NCBI RefSeq assembly: GCF_001956295.1 | Contig: NZ_MRTD01000013.1 | Coordinates: forward strand, 1 to 64,000 | From: Paenibacillus sp. FSL A5-0031 | Lineage (GTDB): Bacteria > Bacillota > Bacilli > Paenibacillales > Paenibacillaceae | Direction: 5' to 3' | Length of the DNA: 64,000 bases | Shown here: positions 26,491 to 35,558 of the stretch, one piece after another | Layout of the letters: the number at the start of each line of letters is the position of its first letter | Numbering within the stretch: position 1 is the stretch's first letter | Translations under genes and position numbers: made by a program | The notes under the pieces: model-generated | Database searches by the model: none | The model's input: the letters and a program-made list of their open reading frames with translations, nothing else | Told to the model about the DNA's origin: nothing

Positions 26491-27477
26491 ATGGCAGTAT
26501 TAGTAACTGGAGGGGCTGGCTACATCGGCTCGCATGCAGTAGCGGCATTGCAGGAACGCGGTGAGGAAATCGTTATCGTCGATAACTTGCAGCAGGGTCA
26601 CCATAAGGCTTTGCTTGGAGGCAAATTGTATGAGGGTGATCTTCGCGATGCAGCTTTCATGGATACCGTCTTTAAGGAAAATGAAATCGATGCAGTGATC
26701 CACTTTGCAGCGAATTCGCTTGTTGGTGAAAGCATGAAGGACCCGGGCAAATATTATCACAATAACGTGTTTGGTACGCTTTGCCTGCTTGAGAAAATGA
26801 ATGAATACAATGTTCGTAAAATCGTATTCTCTTCGACAGCTGCTACTTACGGCGAACCGGAGAACGTGCCGATCGACGAGTACGACCGCACGCTTCCGAC
26901 GAATGCTTATGGCGAAACGAAGCTTGCGATGGAAAAAATGATGAAGTGGTTCGACGTTGCTCATAACATCAAGTTTGTTTCGCTTCGTTACTTCAATGCG
27001 GCGGGCGCTCATGAGAGCGGAAAAATCGGCGAGGACCATAGCCCGGAAACCCATTTGATTCCTATCGTGCTCCAAGCAGCGCTTGGTCAACGTCCTCATA
27101 TTTCGGTATTTGGAGAAGACTATGAGACGCCTGACGGTACGTGTGTCCGTGATTATATTCATGTAAGCGACCTTGCCGATGCCCATGTGCTTGCAGTGGA
27201 TCGTCTTCGCAGCGGGGCTGAAAGCTCTGTATACAATTTAGGCAACGGAACAGGCTTTTCTGTCAAACAAGTTATTGAAATTGCGCGCACAGTGACTGGC
27301 AAAGAAATCCCTGCTGTGTTCGAAGCTCGCCGTGCGGGCGACCCTGCTATTCTCGTAGCTTCATCAGATCGTGCTCGCAAGGAGCTGGGCTGGAATCCGA
27401 AGCGGGATAAGCTTGAGGACATTATCAAAAGCGCTTGGAGCTGGCATGAAGCGAATCCAAATGGATACAACGACTAG
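26491..27477 (+). CDS. galE: UDP-glucose 4-epimerase
   Basis: A 328-residue short-chain dehydrogenase/reductase-type epimerase. VTGGAGYIGSHA at residues 4-15 binds NAD. The catalytic Ser-Thr-Ala segment (FSSTAATYGEPE near 115) and Tyr-x3-Lys (AYGETK near 140) are in place, and RYFNAAGAHE follows. It interconverts UDP-glucose and UDP-galactose in the Leloir pathway. It sits between galK and galT. Confidence 0.95.
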   Translation: MAVLVTGGAGYIGSHAVAALQERGEEIVIVDNLQQGHHKALLGGKLYEGDLRDAAFMDTVFKENEIDAVIHFAANSLVGESMKDPGKYYHNNVFGTLCLLEKMNEYNVRKIVFSSTAATYGEPENVPIDEYDRTLPTNAYGETKLAMEKMMKWFDVAHNIKFVSLRYFNAAGAHESGKIGEDHSPETHLIPIVLQAALGQRPHISVFGEDYETPDGTCVRDYIHVSDLADAHVLAVDRLRSGAESSVYNLGNGTGFSVKQVIEIARTVTGKEIPAVFEARRAGDPAILVASSDRARKELGWNPKRDKLEDIIKSAWSWHEANPNGYND

Positions 27478-27510
27478 GGTTGACGCTTAAAGGAAAGGAG
27501 CTGCATCACC

Positions 27511-29100
27511 TTGGAAACTAAGCAACAAGCAACATTAGCAAACGATGCGCTGATTCTTATAGAACGATTGCTGCAATTTGGATTGCAGCGCAATCTGCTT
27601 AACGATCAGCTTGATACGCATGCAGCGAGAAACGAACTGCTAGATCTCTTTCACTTTACTGAGCCTTTTGAAGGCCAAGTGACAGAGGAGCGACTCGAAA
27701 GCGCAGTACCGCTTCTGGAGCCGCTGCTTGACTATGGTTACGCTATCGGACTCATTCCAGATAATACGACGACATATCGCGATTTGCTTGATGCTCGCAT
27801 TATGGGCTTCTTGCTGCCGCGTCCTTCAGAAGCCAGCGCTGCATTTTCACGTTTGGCGAAGGAGCAGGGACTAAAAGCAGCTACGGACGCTTTCTACAAC
27901 CTGAGCATCGATTCGAACTACATTCGGATGGACCGCATACGCAAAAACCTTTATTGGCTGCACGAGACAGAATTCGGAAATCTTGAGATTACGATTAATC
28001 TCTCGAAGCCCGAGAAAGATCCGAAGGAGATTGCGCTGCTCAAAACGATGCCGCAGGCGAAATATCCGAAGTGCTTGCTCTGCGTAGAAAACGTTGGCTA
28101 TGCTGGCCGTCCTGATCATCCGGCTCGTCAAAACCTGCGTGTCCTGCCGCTCACGCTGCAAGAAGAGCAGTGGTATCTGCAATATTCACCGTATGTTTAT
28201 TACAATGAGCACAGCATCATTTTCAAAGGCGCACATGAGCCGATGGTTATTTCACATTCTTCATTCGCGAGACTGCTCGATTTCGTGGAATTGTTTCCGC
28301 ATTATTTCATTGGCTCGAACGCTGATTTGCCGATAGTCGGCGGATCGATTCTAAGCCATGATCATTTCCAAGGCGGCCGCCATGTGTTTCCGATGGAAGC
28401 TGCATCAACAGATACGCTGTTTACTGATCCTAAGCTGCCAGGCTTGCGCTTTGGCATCGTGAACTGGCCAATGTCAGTCGTTCGGGTTAACGGGACGTCC
28501 AAAGCGGATGTTCATCGTGCAGCTTGCCATATTCTCGACGAATGGCGTAATTATAGCGATGAAGCTGTAGATGTGATGGCATTTACGAAACAGGCCGATG
28601 GCACAAATACTCCGCATAACACGATTACGCCTATTGCACGTCTACGGGACAACGGCGAGTATGAGATTGATCTAGTGCTTCGCAACAACCGCACGAGCGA
28701 AGAGCATCCGGACGGTATTTTCCATCCGCATCAGCATTTGCATCATGTGAAGAAAGAAAATATCGGTTTGATCGAAGTCATGGGACTGGCGGTACTGCCA
28801 GGACGCTTGAAGGATGAACTGGAGCAAATTGCAGCTTATTTGTCAGGGGCATCAGCTGCTGTAGCAGAAGAACTTCATGCGGACTCTCATCCGCTCCATA
28901 AGCATGCTGAGTGGCTGCTAGCTCTAATCGATCGTTTTGGATCTTCAAATACTGCTGAACAAGCGAAAAAAATCGTTGAAGCTGAAACGGGCAGCAAGTT
29001 TCTAGAGGTGTTGAAGGACGCAGGCGTATACAAGCGCACCGCTGATGGCGCCGCAGCCTTCGAACGTTTCTTAACGTCTATAGGGCTCCAAAGAGCATAA
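27511..29100 (+). CDS. galT: galactose-1-phosphate uridylyltransferase, class II
   Basis: A 529-residue protein with a TTG start; AAAGGAG lies about ten bases upstream. Its length and sequence fit the Firmicute-type GalT (class II), not the shorter HIT-family class I. Motifs include SHDHFQGGRHVFPME near 283 and the preceding GSNADLPIVGGSIL. It transfers UMP from UDP-glucose to galactose-1-phosphate. It ends the gal operon and is followed at once by a terminator. Confidence 0.95.
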   Translation: METKQQATLANDALILIERLLQFGLQRNLLNDQLDTHAARNELLDLFHFTEPFEGQVTEERLESAVPLLEPLLDYGYAIGLIPDNTTTYRDLLDARIMGFLLPRPSEASAAFSRLAKEQGLKAATDAFYNLSIDSNYIRMDRIRKNLYWLHETEFGNLEITINLSKPEKDPKEIALLKTMPQAKYPKCLLCVENVGYAGRPDHPARQNLRVLPLTLQEEQWYLQYSPYVYYNEHSIIFKGAHEPMVISHSSFARLLDFVELFPHYFIGSNADLPIVGGSILSHDHFQGGRHVFPMEAASTDTLFTDPKLPGLRFGIVNWPMSVVRVNGTSKADVHRAACHILDEWRNYSDEAVDVMAFTKQADGTNTPHNTITPIARLRDNGEYEIDLVLRNNRTSEEHPDGIFHPHQHLHHVKKENIGLIEVMGLAVLPGRLKDELEQIAAYLSGASAAVAEELHADSHPLHKHAEWLLALIDRFGSSNTAEQAKKIVEAETGSKFLEVLKDAGVYKRTADGAAAFERFLTSIGLQRA

Positions 29101-29106
29101 AATAAT

Positions 29107-29154
29107 AAAACCTCTATCCACGCGGGCCACTAGCGATTGGATGGAGGTTTTTTG
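29107..29154 (+). terminator. intrinsic terminator of the gal operon
   Basis: AAAACCTCTATCCA pairs with TGGATGGAGGTTTT (one mismatch), followed by TTT. Confidence 0.8.
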
Positions 29155-29321
29155 CTATCAAGCTTAAAAATGAAGCAATTTATATAATGTTTTATAATCA
29201 TGCATTGTGAAATTATATTAATTTGTAAAGTGACAAAATTTATGGTATTTTTTATAGAATAAACAAACCTTTTTGAATTATATTTTTATTTCTCTATAAA
29301 CTATTTATCGGAGGGGTCAAG

Positions 29322-29774
29322 ATGTCCGAAAAAATGCTGCCGTTGGACGACTTTTTGCAGCTTAGCACTGACGAGCAAGTGGAAAAATTAAAGCGTTGGA
29401 AGATGGATTACACGCTTAAAGACATTCGGGAAGCTTGGAACTTCAAGCATTCCGCGCAATATTATATGCTGCTGAAGAAGCTTCGGATTTACGAAAGAGT
29501 TGTTAATAAATCAGATAAGTTTTATCCCGTCCAAGAGCAGCTCATAACGAGAACGAATGCTGGCGGAGAGCGCGGCTGGTCCGGCCAGTCTGCTTTCGCG
29601 GAGCGTAAGCTTCCGTCGGATAGCTTCGATTATCATTTAAATACGACGCTAAGCGGACCTGCACTTGCAGACAAGCTGGAGCGTATCGCACATTTTCTAA
29701 AAGGCGAGCACAAGGAAGTATCGATAAAGCTGTCTATAGAAGCTGCGGAAATAGAAGTGGAAGAGCTGGAGTAA
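29322..29774 (+). CDS. conserved-looking hypothetical protein
   Basis: A 150-residue protein I do not recognise. The N-terminal half (about 5-65) is helical and could be a helix-turn-helix: it reads STDEQVEKLKRWKMDYTLKD, then IREAWNFKHSAQYYMLLKKL. The middle is Gly/Ser-rich, and the C-terminal part (about 105-150) is acidic with EAAEIEVEELE. Its start has GGAGGGG eight bases upstream. A very AT-rich region precedes it and a terminator follows, so it is monocistronic. A DNA-binding role is possible but unproven. Confidence 0.55.
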   Translation: MSEKMLPLDDFLQLSTDEQVEKLKRWKMDYTLKDIREAWNFKHSAQYYMLLKKLRIYERVVNKSDKFYPVQEQLITRTNAGGERGWSGQSAFAERKLPSDSFDYHLNTTLSGPALADKLERIAHFLKGEHKEVSIKLSIEAAEIEVEELE

Positions 29775-29779
29775 ATAAA

Positions 29780-29833
29780 AAGAACCGAGTTCGGCGAAGT
29801 TGCCTGGCTCGGTTCTTCTTTTGTAGAAAAATG
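29780..29833. terminator. intrinsic terminator between convergent genes
   Basis: AAGAACCGAG and CTCGGTTCTT form a 10-bp stem followed by CTTTTG. The A-run on the other side may serve the minus-strand gene. Confidence 0.75.
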
Positions 29834-29875
29834 AAAATAAATGTCTGATACTGGAATATTATGTTTGTAAATAGT

Positions 29876-30103
29876 TTATTGCAAACGCAGCTTTCCAAGC
29901 TCGGAAACGAGCGCTTCTACCTCGCTGATGCTGAATTTCTCTTTTGAAGCGACTACTTCGTACAGATCTTTTATATCCTCATATTTATTGAGATCAAAGT
30001 TAGATGCCTGCATTGCTGCAGCGGAAGCCATTTTCAGCTTTGTTTTGATAACTTCAATCATAAACGCTACATTTTCTTGCGTTTGTAAGTTTAAATTCGT
30101 CAT
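29876..30103 (-). CDS. DUF1128 family protein (YfkK-like)
   Basis: A 75-residue protein. ATG 30103 has AGGAGG about seven bases upstream; the longer open frame upstream is not supported. It contains NVAFMIEVIKTKLKMASA and the SNFDLNKYEDIKDLYEVVASK segment, which match the small DUF1128 family of Bacilli. The function of the family is unknown. It is transcribed divergently from yyaC. Confidence 0.75.
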   Translation of the reverse strand: MTNLNLQTQENVAFMIEVIKTKLKMASAAAMQASNFDLNKYEDIKDLYEVVASKEKFSISEVEALVSELGKLRLQ

Positions 30104-30213
30104 GGAGTGCCTCCTAAAGTTTTTGCGAGCCGAAGTCGGCTTCGGAAATGGGCTTGTTCGAACGTTTTGCAATGCTGCAATTGTAACATGTTTCAAACGA
30201 GTATGACCACAAA

Positions 30214-30834
30214 TTGAACAGTATCTTAAAATTGGATACAATTGAACTAGATACGATTGGCAATCGAAGACAGGGCAGGTGCAATACGACGGAACAGCTA
30301 ACGAGCAGTGAATTGGAGAACTTTTTTAGTGCCATTGCAAATAAGTATATGAATCGCAGCGGCATTGTATTTGTATGTATAGGCAGTGATCGTTCCACAG
30401 GGGACTCTCTTGGCCCGTTAGTGGGAACGATGCTTAAGGAAAGAGGTTGGCCGAATGTCATTGGAACATTGGACAAGCCATGTGATGCGCATGCGGTTCA
30501 GCAAGCCGCTCAGTCGCTGCATAAAGATGACGTTGTCATTGCCATTGATGCATGCCTTGGCAAACCAACCTCCATCGGCCGTTTTATTTTGCACGAAGGA
30601 CCGCTTGAGCCAGGAAAGGCAATCGGCCGCAGACTTCCAGCAATTGGGCATTATAGTATTGCAGGCGTAGTAAATGCTAACGGACCCAAGGCTTACTGGA
30701 TGCTGCAAACGACTTCACTTTACCAAGTGATGCGTATGGCAAGCGAGATCGCGTGCGCGGTAGATTCAGCTTGGGGCCAGCATTCGGATAGCTTGTCATA
30801 TGTTAATCAAGCATTACAAATTCCATCCGTGTAG
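30214..30834 (+). CDS. yyaC: spore protease YyaC-like protein
   Basis: A protein of about 206 residues, close to the length of B. subtilis YyaC. The FVCIGSDRSTGDSLGPLVG segment near residue 53 and AIDACLGKP near 110 are typical of the YyaC/GPR-related family, which has a hydrogenase-maturation-protease-like fold. Genes of this family are annotated as sporulation proteases, and it marks the host as a spore former. The start is taken as TTG 30214 without a clear ribosome binding site. It precedes the alpha/beta-hydrolase gene by 14 bases. Confidence 0.75.
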   Translation: MNSILKLDTIELDTIGNRRQGRCNTTEQLTSSELENFFSAIANKYMNRSGIVFVCIGSDRSTGDSLGPLVGTMLKERGWPNVIGTLDKPCDAHAVQQAAQSLHKDDVVIAIDACLGKPTSIGRFILHEGPLEPGKAIGRRLPAIGHYSIAGVVNANGPKAYWMLQTTSLYQVMRMASEIACAVDSAWGQHSDSLSYVNQALQIPSV

Positions 30835-30848
30835 AGGAGCATGAACAA

Positions 30849-31712
30849 ATGACAAATGAAAATAGCAAAGAAGTATACTCAATCGCACAGCGCAAGCTTT
30901 TTTTGAATAACGGATTGGAGCTTGCCTATTATGATTCCCATCCGGATGACGGAGGCGCGGCGGATGGCATTAGCGAGGTTGTCGTATTGCTGCATGGCTA
31001 CTGCGGAAGCTCTTCCTATTGGGAGCATATCTTGGATGGGCTAGAGCAATCTGTACGTATCATTGCGCCAGACGCACGCGGACATGGAAGAAGCTCTGCG
31101 CCAAGTGATGAGGTTTATACGATGGAATTGTATGCGGAGGATATTGCTGAGCTGCTTATCAAGCTGCAAATTCATAATGCAGTATTGCTTGGGCATTCCT
31201 TAGGGGGCTACATTACTCTTGCATTCGCTGAAAAATATGCGAAGAAGCTTTCCGGCTTTGGCCTGATCCATTCAACAGCGCTAGCAGATAGTGACGCTGC
31301 CAAAGAAAACCGTGATAAAGCAGCAGCGGCTCTCGAGCAAGATGGCGTGAAAACATTCGTTGATGGTCTTATTCCTAAGCTGTTTGCTCCCGCTAATGTG
31401 GAGGCTTTGTCCGCTGAGGTTGAGCAAGGAAAGAAAATAGGTTATGGCACATCCCTGCAAGGCGCAATCGGCACAGCAAAAGGAATGAAGGCACGTCCAA
31501 ACCGGACGCAGGTAATCGAGCAATCTGAGCTGCCAGTACTACTTGTTGCAGGGGTGTCAGATAAGGTTATTCCGGTGGAGAGTGTTTTTGCAGCATCAAA
31601 CGGATCTACCGTGAAAGTGGAGCTTGGCAGCGCAGGTCATATGGGAATGATCGAAGAGCCGAAGCAATTGATCAATGCTATTCTTAGCTTTGTAAAGAAT
31701 AAGCAGCAGTAG
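30849..31712 (+). CDS. alpha/beta-fold hydrolase
   Basis: A 287-residue enzyme with a VVLLHGYCGSSSYW oxyanion-type loop near 50 and the nucleophile elbow LGHSLGGY near 115 (Ser). A late Asp (AGVSDKVIP near 235) and His (SAGHMGMIEEP near 263) complete the triad. The sequence looks like a general esterase/hydrolase; 3-oxoadipate-lactonase-like proteins share the pattern. Substrate is unknown. It is in a tight plus-strand series with yyaC and the DUF6483 gene. Confidence 0.75.
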   Translation: MTNENSKEVYSIAQRKLFLNNGLELAYYDSHPDDGGAADGISEVVVLLHGYCGSSSYWEHILDGLEQSVRIIAPDARGHGRSSAPSDEVYTMELYAEDIAELLIKLQIHNAVLLGHSLGGYITLAFAEKYAKKLSGFGLIHSTALADSDAAKENRDKAAAALEQDGVKTFVDGLIPKLFAPANVEALSAEVEQGKKIGYGTSLQGAIGTAKGMKARPNRTQVIEQSELPVLLVAGVSDKVIPVESVFAASNGSTVKVELGSAGHMGMIEEPKQLINAILSFVKNKQQ

Positions 31713-31733
31713 ATTGGCGAGAGGGGGAACCAG

Positions 31734-32396
31734 ATGTTTCAGCGCGATTATTTCATGCGAATGATTGAGCAAATGACAGAAGCAGTCGGTCAAATTATGA
31801 ATTTGAGGCGAGAGCGCAAGCACGAGGAGGCTTTGCTCTACATCGATGAGCTTCTTGATACAAAGTTTAGGCTAAGCAGCAAGCTTATTCGTTCCCTTTC
31901 GGATGAAGACTTACTAAAAATGATGACAACGAACGGGATATTGGAAACAGATCATTTGCAAGCCATCGCTCTTCTGATGAAGCAGGAAGCTGAATTGACT
32001 GCCGACTTGGGACGCGAGGATGAGAGTTTTATCGCGTATGTGAAGTCGCTGCATTTGTTTCTAAGATTATCGCTAGTAGATGCGGCGCCAACGATTACCG
32101 AGCCTCGCGAACAAATAAAGGAGCTGCTTGAGCGGCTGAAGCCATATGAATTGCCCCTTGCTACGAAACGTTTGTTAATGGAATGGCTTGAAGCAGAAGG
32201 GCGTTATGACGCTGTTGAAAATATGATGCATGAGCTGCTTGAAGATAACGCGCTGACGAACGAGGAAGCAGATGCAGCTTATAGACGATTGTTGCTGCAA
32301 CCGGACGAGCGGCTTGATGCGGGAGGCCTGCCGCGCGAGGAGATTGAGCAGGGAATTGAAGACCTTGCCAAGCAGCAAACAGACGATATAGCATAA
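31734..32396 (+). CDS. DUF6483-type helical protein
   Basis: A 220-residue, all-helical cytoplasmic protein. The N-terminus (FQRDYFMRMIEQMTEAVGQI, then MNLRRERKHEEALLYIDELL) matches what I know of the DUF6483 family, which is common in Paenibacillaceae. Helix pairs later in the chain (YELPLATKRLLMEWLEAEGRYDAVENMMHELLE) look like tetratricopeptide-type repeats. There is no known function. The gene has a strong AGGGGG-type site and follows the hydrolase by 21 bases. Confidence 0.6.
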   Translation: MFQRDYFMRMIEQMTEAVGQIMNLRRERKHEEALLYIDELLDTKFRLSSKLIRSLSDEDLLKMMTTNGILETDHLQAIALLMKQEAELTADLGREDESFIAYVKSLHLFLRLSLVDAAPTITEPREQIKELLERLKPYELPLATKRLLMEWLEAEGRYDAVENMMHELLEDNALTNEEADAAYRRLLLQPDERLDAGGLPREEIEQGIEDLAKQQTDDIA

Positions 32397-32449
32397 GCGT
32401 ACGTATAGTGTGCTTAGCTTCAAAACTGATTTAGGAGTGATTGGACAGC

Positions 32450-33637
32450 ATGACGGAACAATGGCAGCAAGAAATTACGAAATGGATCACTGGCAAAGAG
32501 CTGCTGCAGGCTACGCTTAGCCAGCCGAAGCGGAAGGACGGAACCGCAGCGCCTAAAACAATCATTCGTCCCATTGAGATGAAGAACGGCTTGTTTTATC
32601 AATTTGAATATCATTTTGCAAACAAGGTTACGCATGACAATGTTGCAGAGCCGCAAGCGGCTGAGCGAGTCATCGATTTGCTGCAGGAGAACTATCGTCA
32701 GGCGCTTGTAAAAACGAACGAGGCTGACGTTCAATTGCTCTTTAGCAAAAAAGGGAAAGCAGCTATTTTAAAGAAACCGCCAACTGGTGATTCGAGCAAA
32801 GCAAATTTGCAGCATAATCGGCAGAAACAGCGTATTTTGTCCGAGAATCAAGCGGCCCCTTTTCTTGTTGAGCTTGGCATTATGACGCAGGAAGGGCTTG
32901 TCCACGCCAAAAAACAGGATAAATACAGACAAATCAATCGTTTTCTAGAGATGGTAACGGATGTGCTTGCGTATTTGCCAACGGACAGGGAAATTACGAT
33001 CATTGATTTTGGCTGCGGCAAATCTTATTTGACGTTTGCGCTTTACCATTTGCTTGCAGTGGAGCAGAAGCGGAATATTAACATTATTGGACTTGACCTT
33101 AAAGCCGATGTCATTGCTTTCTGTTCAGAGCTTGCGGAGAAGCTGGGTTATGACAAGCTTAAGTTTCTTGTAGGTGACATTGCTGAATATGAAGAGCTGC
33201 AAGCTGCTGATATGGTTGTCACTCTGCATGCATGCGATACGGCTACGGATGCTGCGCTTGCCAAGGCTGTTAATTGGGGAGCCTCCGTTATTATGTCGGT
33301 ACCTTGCTGCCAGCATGAGCTGTTCAAGCAGGTAAAGAATGATGTACTATCACCGCTACTCTCTCAAGGCCTGCTGAAGGAGCGTTTTTCCGCACTCGCC
33401 ACGGATGCCGCAAGAGGAACTTTGCTGGAGGTTTTGGGGTATAAGGTTTCGATGCTGGAATTTGTAGATCCAGAGCATACGCCAAAAAATCTGCTCATTC
33501 GCGCGGTTCGTTCAGAGCAGCATGGGCCATCTATGAAAAAATGGGAAGAGTATGAGCAATTCCGTCAGTTTCTGAACATTTCCCCGTCGCTGGAGCATAT
33601 GCTTTCCGAACGATGGCCTAATCGCATTTCCAAATAA
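32450..33637 (+). CDS. SAM-dependent methyltransferase (METTL25/Rrnad1-like domain)
   Basis: A 395-residue protein with an N-terminal unassigned part (about 1-150) and a C-terminal methyltransferase domain. IIDFGCGKSYLTFAL near 185 is the SAM motif; TLHACDTATDAAL near 264 and MSVPCCQHE near 284 match the methyltransferase-32/Rrnad1 type. The Cys-Cys pair and the 'TLHACD' strand are characteristic. The target is unknown; RNA is likely. ATG 32450 is preferred; an in-frame TTG at 32441 is only three bases from the AGGAG site. Confidence 0.7.
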   Translation: MTEQWQQEITKWITGKELLQATLSQPKRKDGTAAPKTIIRPIEMKNGLFYQFEYHFANKVTHDNVAEPQAAERVIDLLQENYRQALVKTNEADVQLLFSKKGKAAILKKPPTGDSSKANLQHNRQKQRILSENQAAPFLVELGIMTQEGLVHAKKQDKYRQINRFLEMVTDVLAYLPTDREITIIDFGCGKSYLTFALYHLLAVEQKRNINIIGLDLKADVIAFCSELAEKLGYDKLKFLVGDIAEYEELQAADMVVTLHACDTATDAALAKAVNWGASVIMSVPCCQHELFKQVKNDVLSPLLSQGLLKERFSALATDAARGTLLEVLGYKVSMLEFVDPEHTPKNLLIRAVRSEQHGPSMKKWEEYEQFRQFLNISPSLEHMLSERWPNRISK

Positions 33638-33685
33638 TATGCTTATTGGCGAATGTTACACTTTGAATTTTTTGAGGGTAAGCAA

Positions 33686-33714
33686 TTGTCGATAGTATTA
33701 ACATTTGCTACAAT
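33686..33714 (+). promoter_or_regulatory. probable sigma-A promoter of the GGDEF gene
   Basis: TTGTCG (33686-33691), 17-base spacer, TACAAT (33709-33714). The start is 38 bases downstream. Confidence 0.5.
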
Positions 33715-33751
33715 GGAAGAAGATGGCTATCAAATGAATGGGTGAACCGTA

Positions 33752-35437
33752 TTGGAATGGATGATCTGGCTAGACTTTAGTATGTTTCTAGTGCTGCTCG
33801 GCTTGTTTTTCTACGTGTTTGCCTCCAGCAACGTTACGATTTTGCATCGTATGTATTTGACTTTGCATGTCGTTTTTATGTGTTGGACGCTTTTTCAATT
33901 TGCGTCCCAGACGACAACTTCTGCACTCTTTAGACTATTTTACGTTTCCATATCGTATGTAGGGCTTTCTCTGCTTGGAATTGGATGGTTCGTATTCATC
34001 GTATATCTCACCGGCCAGTCGTATGTTATACGAAAGAGCCGGTTGTTCATTTTAGCGATGCCCGCGCTTATTTCTGTAGCTGTGGTTATCATTAACCCAA
34101 ATGGCATGTTTCTACGAATTAACGATCAGCTAAGTCCGCTCAAGCAGCTAGAGCAAGGGCCGTTGTACTGGATTATGATTACGCAATTAATTGTTTATGT
34201 AACCGTTTCTTTTGTTATTATGTTCTACAAGCTGCGCGGCGAAAATTCGGTACGGCAGCGCACATTAATCAAAACCGCAATAAACGGTATGTTTGTACTC
34301 GTTTCGTTTGCTATAACAGATTTATTTATCAATGTTCTATTAATTGAAAAAATGAATCAATATATTCCGCTTATTTCAGTAGGAATGGCTGTTGCCGCTG
34401 TTTATTTGGTACATGCCATTAGACGGAACAAAGTACTAGATATTATTCAAACCGTACAAAGAGATGTAATGAATACGATGTCGATGGGGATTATCGTGCT
34501 CGATGAGAACGATATCATCATCGATGTAAATAAAGTAATAAAGCCGATTCTGAGGCTGCGCATTGGCGACAAGTTTAATTCCGCTCATCTAGGACCGCAA
34601 TTTAAAGGCGAGGTTACTAGAGATATAGCTGCTTTTTTTGAAGAGCAGAATAAGCGTCCGATGGATAGGCTTGAGATGGAAATTGCAATTCAGCATGACA
34701 AGCATAGACATATTATCGTACAGTCTGCGCCTATATTGAACAATAAGAAGACATTGGTAGGCAGAGTACTGACCTTCCAGGATGTGACGGAGCTTCGCCT
34801 GCTAGTCGAAGAAACGAATGTTCAGAACGAGCTGCTTCAGGATCGGAATCGCGATCTGCTTATTATGCAGGACGAGCTGTTTCAAGCGAATAAGAAGCTT
34901 GAGCATATGGCGATTACTGACGGTTTGACCGGCTGCTATAATCGGCGTTACTTGCTTCATCAATTGGAGCAAGAAGTGATTGCTAATATTCGTTATGGCA
35001 TACCCTTCTCTATATTTTTATTTGACCTCGATCATTTTAAATTGATTAATGATAAATATGGCCACTTAATTGGTGATGAGGTGCTTTGCGGTACGGTTGA
35101 TGCCGTTAGAGGAGTTCTGCGATTTACGGATATATTAGCTCGTTATGGCGGAGAAGAATTTACGGTGTATTTGCCGCATACCAACCGAGACCAAGCTGAT
35201 CAGATAGCGGAGATTCTTATGGAATCGGTTGAGCAAAATAAAATAAACACGGGAACCTCTGAGGAGCCGGTATCGGTAACGATAAGCATGGGCGTAATCT
35301 CTATTGAACATGTTGACCCAACCGATTTAGTTGATCCAAAAGCTTTTTTAAGAGAGTTGCTTGCACAGGCAGATGCCGCATTATATGAAGCTAAGTATAA
35401 TGGACGTAATCGGATTGTTAAACGAAAATTAGCCTAG
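33752..35437 (+). CDS. membrane-bound diguanylate cyclase (7TM-PAS-GGDEF)
   Basis: A 561-residue protein read from TTG 33752, with ATG 33761 as alternative. Seven N-terminal membrane helices (about 5-225) form a His-kinase-type 7TM sensor. A PAS-like domain follows (about 235-355), then a coiled-coil linker and a GGDEF domain (about 390-560). The active-site loop is GGEEF at 466-470. An RxxD inhibitory site (RFTD, 457-460) lies five residues upstream, so product inhibition by c-di-GMP is expected. It makes c-di-GMP from GTP. The HD-GYP gene lies 122 bases downstream behind a terminator. Confidence 0.9.
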   Translation: MEWMIWLDFSMFLVLLGLFFYVFASSNVTILHRMYLTLHVVFMCWTLFQFASQTTTSALFRLFYVSISYVGLSLLGIGWFVFIVYLTGQSYVIRKSRLFILAMPALISVAVVIINPNGMFLRINDQLSPLKQLEQGPLYWIMITQLIVYVTVSFVIMFYKLRGENSVRQRTLIKTAINGMFVLVSFAITDLFINVLLIEKMNQYIPLISVGMAVAAVYLVHAIRRNKVLDIIQTVQRDVMNTMSMGIIVLDENDIIIDVNKVIKPILRLRIGDKFNSAHLGPQFKGEVTRDIAAFFEEQNKRPMDRLEMEIAIQHDKHRHIIVQSAPILNNKKTLVGRVLTFQDVTELRLLVEETNVQNELLQDRNRDLLIMQDELFQANKKLEHMAITDGLTGCYNRRYLLHQLEQEVIANIRYGIPFSIFLFDLDHFKLINDKYGHLIGDEVLCGTVDAVRGVLRFTDILARYGGEEFTVYLPHTNRDQADQIAEILMESVEQNKINTGTSEEPVSVTISMGVISIEHVDPTDLVDPKAFLRELLAQADAALYEAKYNGRNRIVKRKLA

Positions 35438-35438
35438 C

Positions 35439-35466
35439 AGCCTGAACAGTATGTTTAGGCTTTTTC
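35439..35466 (+). terminator. intrinsic terminator
   Basis: AGCCTGAACA and TGTTTAGGCT pair around GTA, followed by TTTTC, directly after the stop codon. Confidence 0.8.
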
Positions 35467-35558
35467 GTGTTTGCTGCATAGTCAGTTGGACATAGTTCTG
35501 ATAAAATGGATTTGATCCGGTTACAATCGCTAAACTATCAAAGGCGGGAACTAATCTA

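Noticed and set aside
30104..30241. Long N-terminal extension of the DUF1128 gene
   Set aside because: AGGAGG and an ATG at 30103 give the standard 75-residue family length, and the extension overlaps the yyaC start region.
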